Shown here: in pieces, positions 25,048 through 35,273 of the stretch
Layout: each line of letters begins with the position of its first letter
Numbering within the stretch: the first letter of the stretch is position 1
Origin: Phaeosaccion multiseriatum
Taxonomy: Eukaryota > Ochrophyta, other classes
Assembly: GCA_965112735.1 (NCBI GenBank)
Contig: OZ218956.1
Location: 1-64,000 of the forward strand
DNA: 64,000 nt
Direction of reading: 5' to 3'
The notes under the pieces: model-generated
Databases searched by the model: none
What the model saw: only the letters and a program-made list of their open reading frames with translations
Told to the model about the DNA's origin: nothing
Program-made: the position numbers and the translations under genes

Positions 25048-27394
25048 TTAGTCGATACACTTCTCCACGACGCTCATGATGAACTTCTTGTGCACCTTCA
25101 TGTTCTGGGGGGCGGTCCAGCAGGCAGGGCACAGGGAGGGTTCAGGCAGGGCACGAGGCTCGTTACAGGCGTTACATTTGTTGGAGGTCAGTGGTCAAGG
25201 TGGTTGGAGGGCGCTCTCGCAGGCCGTCCAGTGCCATCCAGTCCAGTCGAGGGAGATGGAACGGAGGGGCGAGGAGCGCCCTGCCCACTGCCCGCCCTCC
25301 CCTCTGCTCTTGTTGGTCACAGCCGCTTGACTTGCCGCACCTCCACCAAGGCCGGCCCCCATCTATCGTACTGCAGTCCAGTCTCAGGTTCCGTATCAGT
25401 TTCACTTCCAGTTCGAGTCCGTTCGAGCCCGCCAAGGGAGGGACTTGATCCACTTACCACTTTGTAATGCTCCTCGAGCAGAGTGCGCACGGTGCCCAGG
25501 GTGAGGCTCTCCACGTCATCGCATCCCTCCACGATGTCCCTGACGCGCTTCTCGAGCTCCTGCTTCTGCGCAGCGCTCCACACCTTGTCAGCGTTGGGCA
25601 GGGCACTCGACACAGAGGCTGTCTTGGCCTTCTTGGCGGGGGACGCTTCCTTCGCTGCCTCCGCTTCCTCTCCCCCCTCCCCTGCCTTCTCGTCCTCCCC
25701 CTCGTCCTCGTCCTCTATCTCCACGGCGTCGTTGTTGTCGTCTTCGCTCTCCTCGCTCTCCTCCTCCTCTTCCTTCTTCTTCTTCTTACTCTTCTTCGCT
25801 GCCTTCTTGGGAGCCTTGGCCTTGGCTGCTGGCGCCTTCCTTTTCTTCTTTGGCTTCTCTTCCTCCTCCTCACTCTCCTCCTCACTCTCCTCCTCACTCT
25901 CCTCCCCGCTGCTCTCCTCCTCGCTCTTCTTCGCCTTCTTCTTCGCTGGGCTTTTCTTGGCCTTGGGACTCTTCTTCTTCACTGCGGTCTTCCTCCTTTT
26001 GGCGGCTCTGTGTCACCGCAGGGGTACGTCCAAAGGGAGAGAGACAAGACGGGGTTACGGTTAGGGTGAGGGTTAAGGTGGGGAGGGTGAGCCAGTCTGA
26101 CAGCAGCATAGACTTGAAACGGAGCCGCGGCAGCAGACAGGCAGATAGATGGATGATGATGCCCACGGTGGATTAAAAAAGACAGAAAAGCTGAGGGAAC
26201 ATGTCCAAACCCAAACTTCATCCCCCACCCCCCCCCCTGCTGCCCCCGCTGGCCCGAGAGCTCAACGTACGGTGTCTTCTTCTTCTTGGAGGAGGGGGTG
26301 GGGGGCGCCTTGCCCGATGCCTTGGGCTTGGCCAGCCACGTCACGAGACGCTCCACGAGCATGTGCTTGTCGGGGGGGCTCTCGTGGCCCTCTCCCTTGC
26401 CGCGCCCGATCTGCAGAGCGGGGAGGGTGGAAACGGGCCACACCACTGAGCGAAAGCAGGAAGTTATACACCCACACACACGCACACGTGCGCACTTACC
26501 TCGAGCGTGTCCATAATACTCTTGAGCAGCTGCAAGTTCCACTTGCCGGCCTTCTGCTCCAGCTTGTCCACCTTGGCCTCGTCCATGTCCGTCATGCCGC
26601 TGAACTGGAGGATGTGCTTCTTCCGAGAGATGGCCTGAGGAGTAGGGGACATCCTAAGGTCAAGCAGGATGGGAGCAACAACCAAAGGTCAACCTCGCTC
26701 CTCACCTTGCCCTTCTGGTTGAACAACAGGGAGTACAGACTCTGCATCTCGGGGCTGTCCCCCTTCATCTTCCCAAGGCGATGCACCACGTTGGGCATGT
26801 CCCTGATAGCGGTGCCAACTCCAACCGGCACTTCGAAGGCTGCCTTCTCTTTCGCCGGTGGAGGCACAAAGCTGTCCGTATGCTTGCGCTCCCGTCCGGA
26901 CACGCGCTTGCCTGGGGTGGGAGTGGAAGCCGCAGCAGCCGCCCCACCCTTCGCCTTCTCCTTCTTCCCTTGCGCTCCCTAGAAAGAGAGAGAGAAGAGG
27001 GAGGGTGAGAGACGGACAGAGCCAGGGGGAAGAGGAGCGGGAAAAGCGAGGAAAGAGGGAGGGGAGAAGGGAAGGAGAGAGAGAGGGAGGGGGGAGAGGG
27101 AGGAGAGAGAGGATCGTGGGGAGAGAGGGGGAAAGGGATGGAGGGAAATGAATAGAGTGAGCGGGCAGAGCGAGGAGGGCGGGAGATGAAAACGGGAAGA
27201 AGGTGTCTCATCGGTAAAAGCAAGAAAAAATTTCACACCTCCTCCGTCGTTGGCGCTTCGCTGCTGGGAGCTTCCTCCGCGCCTACAGTCGAGCTTGGAG
27301 GCACGTTTGCTACAGGCGCAACCGCGACGGCAGCAGCGGCAGCAGCAGCGGCCGGAGGAGCGACCTCATCGACAGGCTCGGCGGCAGGATCCAT
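25048..27394 (-). CDS. DEK: DEK-like chromatin protein, 6 exons
   Basis: Exons 27394-27239, 26978-26706, 26634-26500, 26410-26271, 26007-25458 and 25104-25048 join in frame (436 residues). Order: an Ala-rich head; a DEK/SAP-like folded region at about 80-230 (RERKHTDSF, KKHILQFSGMTD, KHMLVERLVTWLAKP); alternating Lys-rich and Asp/Glu-rich blocks at about 235-345; and a C-terminal DEK_C domain at about 375-434, which crosses the last intron (TLGTVRTLLEEHYKV, then KFIMSVVEKCI). DEK proteins bind structured DNA and histones, alter supercoiling and act in heterochromatin and mRNA processing; in plants DEK3 associates with topoisomerase 1-alpha. Its gene lies 169 bp head-to-head with the prenyltransferase gene. 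The ATG is the first in the frame after the upstream stop that gives an acidic/Ala-rich head. Confidence 0.9.
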
Positions 27395-27563
27395 TTTGAA
27401 ATAAAAAGAGAAACCAGATATGAGTTTCAGTTTCCCCTCCCTCCTTCCCATTATCATGTGGTGTGTTTTGATGCTACTTTAAAAGGGGCAGGGCGGCGAC
27501 GAGAACGATTGCAAAGGGAAGGCGCGAAGGGAGGGTGGGGTTGGTTGTGAAGAGGCGGCAGAA
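27395..27563. promoter_or_regulatory. 169-bp divergent promoter, DEK and prenyltransferase
   Basis: This is all the sequence between the two start codons. An A-rich stretch (AAATAAAAAGAG) lies close to the DEK start, and TTTAAAAGGGG near 27478 is the nearest thing to a TATA-like element. Both are inference; no transcript data are available. Confidence 0.5.
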
Positions 27564-28168
27564 ATGAAGCACGGGGTGAGTTCTGACAGGCAAAGTCCTT
27601 TGTTCCCCCTGGTATCTTCCCGTCGTCTAGATGCTTTCCTTTCCGTCTCCTTCCTCTCTCGCCTCTCTCTCTCTCCCCTCTCTCGCCTTCTCTTGTGTCC
27701 CTCTCTTGCATTTCTACCTGTTTTTGCTCTCTTCCTCTCCCTTTTCTTTCCGTCTAATTTTCTTTCTTGTTTTTTTCTCGTCCCTCTCTCTCCCCTCTCC
27801 TTCCCTCTCTCGTCTCTCTCCCCTCCCTTATCTATCTCTCTCGCATCTCTCTCTCCCCTCTGTCTGTCTCTCTTGTCTCCCTCTCTTACCTGTTTTTGCT
27901 TGCTTCTAATCTCTTGTCGTTCCCTCTATCTCTCTCTCACACACACACTCTGTTATCTCTCCTCTCTCTCTCTCCGCGCTCTCTCTCTCTCTGAAGCAGA
28001 TATCCATCGTATGCCTCCTGAGCCTGCTGCCCCAGGCGCATTCCTTCGCCCCCCACGCTGTTCCTGCTTCTGCTGGCCTCAGACCTGGCGGGAAGGGCAA
28101 CTCGTGCTCCTGCAGCAGCAGTAGATATAGTTGTAGTAGTAGTAGGCGCAGCAGTAGACGCATTAGTC

Positions 28169-28240
<72 letters not shown>

Positions 28241-30436
28241 CGCTTGGTGCGGTGGGGAGAGGAGCGGCGCGGATCGCTAGGAGGGAAGGGGGGGCATGGG
28301 CAGACAGGCTCCTGTTGCGCTCGCGCGCTGTGGCCGTGGAAGGAGGGCTCCTTTCCTCCTTGGAGGAGGCGGAGCAGCAGCAGAAGGCTCCGACCGGCGA
28401 CGCGGATGCCAGTCCGGCTGCCGTGTTCCCCCTACCCTCACTGACCCCGAGGGCGCCCCCCGAGTTAGCGCAGCCCCCGCTCCTGTCCCTTGCCTTCCTG
28501 CGCACCGTGTACGCCTTTTCTCGGCCGCACACGCTCATCGGCAGCGCCCTCGCAGTTCCCGCCCTCTCTCTCTTCGCTGTGCCGGAGGGCACCCCCTGGG
28601 CCGCTCTGCTGGGCTGGGACTTCGCAGGCCCGATGCTCTTCGCGCTGCTGCCCTCCCTTCTCATCAACATTTACATCACCGGACTCAATCAGGTGTGAGT
28701 GTGTGTCTGGTGTGTCTCTCTGTGTGTGTGTTTGTGTCCGTGCATGTGTGTATGTGTGTGTGCGTGTGTGTGCGTGTATGTGAGGGAGAGCGAGTGTGTG
28801 CGTGTGTGTGCGTGTGTGTGAGGGAGAGCGAGTGTGTGCGTGCGTGCGCTTGAGCCTGACAAGGGAAAAGCTGTTCTCGAGCCCGCCCTTTTGCGCCTTC
28901 CTGCCCTCCCTGACCCTTCCCGGTCTGTCTGCTGGCCCCTTGATACCCCTGCACACCTGATCCTGTCCATATGCCCATGGACCCTTCTGCACTTGTGCGG
29001 CTCTCTGCGGCTCTCAGATTAGCGACGTGTCCATCGACATGGTGAACAAGCCGGACCTGCCCATCGCCTCGGGCCGTCTCTCCCTGCCGCGCGCCAAGGC
29101 CACTGTGCTTCTCTGTCTGGTGGCGGGGCTTGGGCTGGGGTGGCTGCCCACAGCCCTGTCCTCCCCGCCCCTGCGCTTCACGCTCCTTGCCTCCGCCCTG
29201 ATCGGCACTCTCTACTCGCAGAAGCCCTTCCGCCTAAAGGTGAGGAGGAGTCATGTTCAAGCGTCCTGTCTGCTTCGTCCCTCACGCCATGTCATCTCAT
29301 GCTCTCATGTCCTTCCTGTCTATGCGCTCTGCTCTCTCTCTCTCTCTCTCTCTCTCCTGCGCTTGCTTGCCTGCCTGCAGCGGTTCCCTCTGTTTGCGGC
29401 CATTTGCATCTTCTCCGTGCGAGGGGCCGTCATCAACACGGGCTTCTTCGCGCACATCAGACACACATGGTGAGTGAGGCCCGAGGGGTAAGGGGGGAGG
29501 GGGGCTGCTCCGCTGCTGCGAGCACAAGGCACTCGGCTCCCATCAAGTCGCCTTGTCATTGCCTCTTGAGATGGGAGGTGCTGGTCTTGTCTAGTGTTGG
29601 TCTCACCCCGCCCCTCGCCACCTCCTGTCTGTCCCTTCTGCTGCCTTTACCCAGCTTCGCCGCCGCCTCCTCCGGGCCTGCCCTGGGGCTGTGGCAGGGG
29701 CTGCTGCAGCAGCTGAGGGACCCCAAATGCGCTGTGGCCAACGCGTACTTCACGCTGTTCGGAATAGTCATTGCCTTCATGAAGGGTGAGTGAGGCGTGA
29801 AGGGCGGGGGGGCAGAGTCGGCCTTCCTTGAGTGCTGTGCTGCTCTGTTCTCTTGTGCTGCTCTGTTCTCTTGTGTTGCTCGGTGGGGGGGGACGCTGAC
29901 GTGGTGGCTGCTCTCCTCCCTCCCTCTCAGATGTGCCTGACGTGGAGGGTGACAAGATGTTCGGCATTCGATCCTTTTCAGTCAAGGTGAGAGGCGCCGC
30001 AGCAAGGCCAGTTGGTGATACAGCCGCAGCTTGAACATGCCGCCTACGTCCAGTCCCCTCTGAGCGGAGCTTAGGCTAACACTTCAGCCTCTCTCTCCCC
30101 CCGTCCCTGTCCTGCACTGCCATCAACTGCCATCCCGGCCCACAGGTGGGGCAACAGGCCATGTTCCGCTTCGCGCGTCGGCTTCTCACGAGTGTTCTGT
30201 GGGCGGTGGCGGCTTGCCTCTGCCTGGGGGCCAATTCCGCCCGCCTGGCTGGCCTTCCGGCTATTGTGAGCGTGCGGCGGGCGATGCTGGCGGGGGGGGC
30301 GCTGAGGGTGGGGCACATGCTGCGCCAGGAGGCGAGGGGGGTGGACGCGCAGGACCCGAAGGCAGTCTACAGGTACTACATGCTGCTGTGGAAGCTCTTC
30401 TACGTCAGCTACATCTGCCTGCCCTTCGCCAGGTGA
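27564..30436 (+). CDS. HPT: Homogentisate prenyltransferase (UbiA family), plastid-targeted, 7 exons
   Basis: Exons 27564-27575, 28000-28692, 29018-29239, 29381-29469, 29655-29785, 29931-29986 and 30146-30436 join in frame (497 residues). UbiA-type membrane prenyltransferase that condenses homogentisate with phytyl, geranylgeranyl or solanesyl diphosphate. Both Asp-rich motifs are present: NQISDVSID near 234-242 and DVPDVEGD near 383-390, with KPDLPIASG and the HPT-type FGIRSF after the second. Several hydrophobic helices follow. The N-terminus MKHGISIVCLLSLLPQAHS|FAP is a signal peptide with Phe at plus one, then a Ser/Arg-rich leader with about 20 consecutive Ser (residues 60-85), so import into a secondary plastid envelope or thylakoid membrane is expected. 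Tocopherol-type (VTE2) and plastoquinone-type (HST) enzymes cannot be separated here. The leader frame is open only through the 12-nt first exon, which supplies the ATG. Confidence 0.92.
27576..27999. repeat. Extremely pyrimidine-rich intron
   Basis: Most of this 424-bp first intron of the prenyltransferase gene is CT tract (CTCTCTC, CCCTCTC, TTTCTCG) on the transcript strand, with a short CACACA run near 27940. It ends in GAAGCAG before exon 2. The tract may act as an unusually long polypyrimidine signal. Confidence 0.75.
28693..28852. repeat. GT-rich microsatellite in prenyltransferase intron 2
   Basis: Imperfect GTGTGT runs begin directly at the donor site of exon 2 and include two copies of GAGGGAGAGCGAGTGTGTGC. 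Confidence 0.8.
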
Positions 30437-31170
30437 CGAGCCCCGGCTGCTGACCACGGGCTGACGGGCTGACAGGCCGACCTGGCTGGCTGCTGGGCCG
30501 ACGGCTTGCTTTGGTTCTTGGAAAGCTCGAGAGGGGACAACGGCAGTTACGGAACCGACTGCTGTTGTAGAAACAAAGAGTGAAAGCGACGCATTCCTTA
30601 GCGCTTTGACGCTTTGGGTTAGCGCTCTTCTTCTTCTTCCAGAGGGGGCTCTGCGCCACCCTTCACCTTGTAGTGTGTGCGTGTGTGCGTGTGCAGACGG
30701 CCTGTGGGACCTTGCTGCATCACCTCGCAGCCTGACTGACTCGGCTGCTCGAGCTTCTCGTCCGACCTCACCAATGGGGCATCGGGGCGCAAGCGCTGCT
30801 CAGTACGAGCGCTGCAGGACTCCACTCCGACTCTGATTGCCCCCTCCAATCACGATGGGAGAGAGACGTAACCCGTTGCAAAGAGACTTAACGCCCCCTC
30901 CCTCCCCGTGGCAGGGTCAGAGGCATATGGGAAGACCATGACCTTGAGGGTCGTGTGGTGCAATGGACATAGGGCTCTTCTTCCTGTAAGAACATCAAAG
31001 AGGGAGAGAAGAGGACCGCCTTGACCGGCGCCTCTTCCTTCCGCGCCGGTGTGGCGGATGGAGAAGCTCTCCGCAACACACGTACTCTAAATGGTTATTT
31101 ATTTAATTTATGTCATGGATGTCTGTCTGCCCTACTCGCGCGCAGTCTCGATGCGCCCCCCTTCCACCCC
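30437..31170. other. Convergent intergenic region
   Basis: About 730 bp between the stop codons of the prenyltransferase (+) and the giant chromatin gene (-). No convincing coding, RNA or repeat signal was seen. It should hold both 3' UTRs. Confidence 0.6.
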
Positions 31171-34100
31171 TCACACGAAGCGCTCCTCACACTCCGTGCA
31201 GGTCCACGCCCTGCCGTCTGCCCTTCCACTCCCTCCACACGCCTCATGCCAGTGCCCTCCGCAGAGCGAGCACTGAGCAAAGGCGCCCCCTGCCGAGTCC
31301 CCTCCGTGCTCCTCCTCCCCTGCCCCTCCCGGCGGACCTCCCTCCCTCCTGCCGCACACGTCACACTTATCGTCCCTGAGGCGCGCCGCCCCCTCCGCCC
31401 GGATCTCCTCCAGCCCGGGCCTACCCTCCGCTGTGACCCAGGCCCTGTGCAGGCGGGCAAAGTGGCAACCCACCATGCGGGCGCTTTGGCTGATGAGGAG
31501 CTTCCTCCCGTTGTATGCCAGGCAGGCCAGCACCATCTGCCGCACGTCCGAGAAGAGCAGCTCTGTGCCCCTACCCCCCTCCGCCTGACTTAGGGTCAAA
31601 GGGTCGTCGTCGTACATACCCTCCCGAAGCCTGCGGCTCAGCGTGCCGAGGTCCATCGGCCTGTGCCCCGGGATGGAGCGAAGGTAATCCTCGTACGCCG
31701 CCTCGTCAAGCACCTCCTTCACCGGCGTGAGGAAGGGCTGCGCGCACGCCTTTGGCAGCAGTTCGTCGAGCACCCTCCGAGTGCGAATGCGCCGCTCCCT
31801 CGTCTCTGCGGGCAGCGCCCCAAGGTCAGAGGCACTTTCGGCGGCGAAGAGGCGAGGGTCCGCGGCAGGCAGCTGCACCGACACGGAGCCTCTCTCGCGC
31901 CGCCCGGATCGCCCCCCCCCGTCCTCGCGCTCGTTCCCCTCCTCGTCCTCGTCCTCCTCGTCGTCGTCGTCGAGGCTTCCGTCCTCGTCCTCGTCGCTCT
32001 CCCCCTCCCACTCCTTGGCCTTGCGCCTCTTCTTGGCTGCGGGGCGCTTCTTCTTGCCCTTCTTGGCCGCTGCCCGCCCGCCCCTCTTCCTCTTTCTGCT
32101 GCCCCTCGCTGCTCTCCGCTCGTGCAGGGCTGCCTCTGCGTCCTCCTTCCAAGTCGCCTTCCTCCTTGTGTGGCACATCATACACTTGCTGTCACTCACG
32201 GCGTTGGCCACGGTGCATTCCTTGCACTCCCAGGTCATGGGCTCGCCCTCCTCCTGATGCACGAGGCGGCAATGTGAGAGAGGGGTGAGGGGTTAAGGGG
32301 GGAGGGTGAGAGGCCGACCAAAAGGCTAAGGCTAAGGCTAAGACAGTATGACTCGAAGGAACTAACCCGTGTTGACATACGCCAAAAAAACAAAGCTAGA
32401 GCAGAATGTTTCTATGCGGCCCTTGGGTGTCCTTCTCACCTCTTCGGAATCGGACTCCTCCTCGTCGCCCTCCGAGAAGGATTGCTCGTCCTCTTCTTCC
32501 TCCTCCTCGTCCTCCTCGTCCTCCTCGTCCTCCTCCTCCTCATCGTCCTCGTCGTCACTCTCTCCCCTCCTCCTACCCCTCCTTCTATTACCCCCCCTCC
32601 CCCTCGCCCCGGCCTTGTCGGCCGCCCTTCTGCTAGTGCGTGTCTGCCTGCCCTTGGGCTTGCTCGGCGCCAGTCCCGCATTCACCGCCCTCCTCGACGT
32701 CCTCGAACTCCGCCCCCCGGCTGCTGCGGCCGTACCAATGCCAACGCTTCCACTGCCGCCGCCCCCGCTGCGCAGCCTGTTCCGGGTGGTGACTCCCCGG
32801 TGGAAGCTTCCGCTGTGCTTGTCGTACTCGAGTGCGCTGTCGAGGCGGAAGAGGTGCAGCGCCACTGCGCCGGGTGTGGCGAGGCGCAGGAGATAGCCCA
32901 GGCTGGTGAGGCGAGCCTGCACGGGCTTGTACCAGGGCTTGAGCCACTTGGGGTCGATGCACGACTCGAGCAGGAGGGAAGCCTAAGGAGACAGGGAAAG
33001 GGGAAGGCGAAGGGAAAGGCGGGCGGGGGGCGGCCATCAGAGAAGAGAGACGCGCTGAGCGTTCCTTCGTTGGGTGGGGAGGGCCGAGGGAAGCACAGCA
33101 CAGCGCGCAAGGCCAAAGCCGTGCGGGCCTCACCTCGTCGTAACATCTATGAGGGAGGCACAGATAGAGACAGGCAGGCAGGCAGACAGACAGACGGACG
33201 GACGGACTGACTGATCTCCACGACCCACCACCCTCTCCACCCTCCACCATGCCCTAACCATGCCCCCATGCGCCACTCACCTCCATGACCCCCCCCGGGG
33301 TAATGTTAGGGTCCTGCACGTGCCCCAGCCAGCTCTCCTGCAGCGCCTGCGTCCAGCCCGAGGAGGGCGGTGTGTACTCTCCACTGACGGGGTGCAAGTT
33401 GTCGCTGATCGAGAACCCTGCCTCCGTCTCCGGCTCCTTCAGGGCCCCCTTGGGCAGCGCCGCTACGATGGTCAGCAGCGCCGCTCTCAGGGCCGCCGCC
33501 TCGGTGCAGTGCGGGTCGAGCTCATCCTGCCCCACCCCTGACCCCATCCCACTGCCGCTGCCCATGCCCAGCGGGCCCATGCCAGGTGGCAGCACCTCCA
33601 CGCGGTTCCTTGCCCCTTGGAACTTGCTCGCCCTGAGCTTGTGCACGGCCCCCGCGGCCCCCGTCCTCGCGTACTTCGCGGACACATCAACATTGAACAC
33701 CAGGGGCTTAACGGCGCGGAGCAGGCGCGCCGCCTTGGCGTCTGCCTCTGCCTCCCTCCTCGCGGCGTTGTCTTCCCCCTCCTGCCCCTCGTCGTTGTCG
33801 CTGCCGTCACCCGTCGCCCCCCCTGCCCCCGCCACGCCGTTACCAGATGCAGAGGCCGATGCAGCACACCCGCTGGAGCTCCCCCCCGTTGCAGCAGTTG
33901 GTGATCCGGCCGGAGCAGCGGCAGTGGAAACAGGGGGAGGGGGCGATGCAGCCACGGCGACGCTGAGGCTGAAGCGGATGGAGAAGGCCCCCGTGAGCTT
34001 GAACTTGGCTGCAGTGAAGTAGTAGATGCCCTCCGAGCCGTAGGGACGCTCCAAGTGCTCCGCCACCACGCGCTTGTGCTCTCTGCACAGCACACAATGC

Positions 34101-35174
34101 ATAGGGGTTTGGGGGGGAAGGAGGAAGCGTAAGCTTAAAACCGTTGGTGAACATGCCCTGCCTTAGGGTGAGGGTGGGGGTCAGTGCTGAAAGCTTAGGG
34201 CTGAGCGTGCAGAAAATGCCCCACAACTTGCATGTACTTGCATGTCCTTGCATGTCCTTGCATGTCCTTGCATGTACTTGCATGTCCTTGCATGTCCTTG
34301 CATGTCCTTGCATGTCCTTGCATGTCCTTGCATGTCCTTGCATGTCCTTGCATGTCCTTGTATGTCCTTGCATGTCCTTGTATGTACTTGCATGTCCTTG
34401 CATGTCCTTGCATGTCCTTGCATGTACTTGCATGTCCTTGCATGTCCTTGCATGTCCCTGCATGTCCTTGCATGTCCTTGCATGTCCTTGCATGTCCTTG
34501 CATGTCCTTGCATGTACTTGCATGTACTTGCATGTGCTTACCTGTAGATGTCGTACGTGACGCGCACCCCGAGCTTCTTGGGCACATGCTGCACCTCCCC
34601 TGTGGCCGTGTCCACAACAGCCAGGGCGTAGTACACCTGCCGCAGGAACTGCCGCACAGTGAGCAAAGAGGGGAGGGGAGAGGACGGGTGCGGGGGGAGG
34701 AGGGGAGGAGGGGAGGAGGGGAGGAGGGGCTCTCGTGAGGAGTGGCGTGAGGGGCGTCGGGGGGCGTGTAGTACACATCACCGGTGGATGGAATGCCTCA
34801 CATACACCGGGCCCTGATTGACTGACTGACTGACTGACTGACTGACTGACACCAGGTACTGACTAACCTGCACGGCTCCATCGTCGCTGACGTCATTGTC
34901 CCCTTCGTCGTCCTCGAACTCCACCACGGCATCTTTGTCCGGCACGGTGCCCTGCAGGCAGGCAGGCAAGGGGATGGGGGAGGGGGCGGGGTCAGCATCA
35001 ATCAAGGGCATCAATCAGGGGGGGGGGGGTCAGCATCAATCAGGGTATCACCACAAGCGGACGGACTCGCAGACCACACAACGCAGCACAGGGTGGCACA
35101 CACACACCCGCATGCACACACACACACGAACACACACCATACACAAACACACACACACCATACACACGCACCCG

Positions 35175-35273
<99 letters not shown>

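Noticed and set aside
27564-28124. Ser/Leu-rich protein read straight through the pyrimidine-rich stretch
   Set aside because: The sequence is low-complexity CT tract, and splicing 27575 to 28000 gives a proper signal peptide and enzyme instead.
33125-33150. A 13-nt micro-exon (ATGTTACGACGAG with AG and GT flanks) between exons 9 and 10 of the giant gene
   Set aside because: Including it breaks the frame; exons 9 and 10 already join in phase 0 and give a sensible helix-rich sequence.
34144-34781. Open frames reading repeated [10 protein letters not shown]- or [10 protein letters not shown]-type peptides
   Set aside because: They are the 10-bp minisatellite translated; the array is an intron between good splice sites of the giant chromatin gene.
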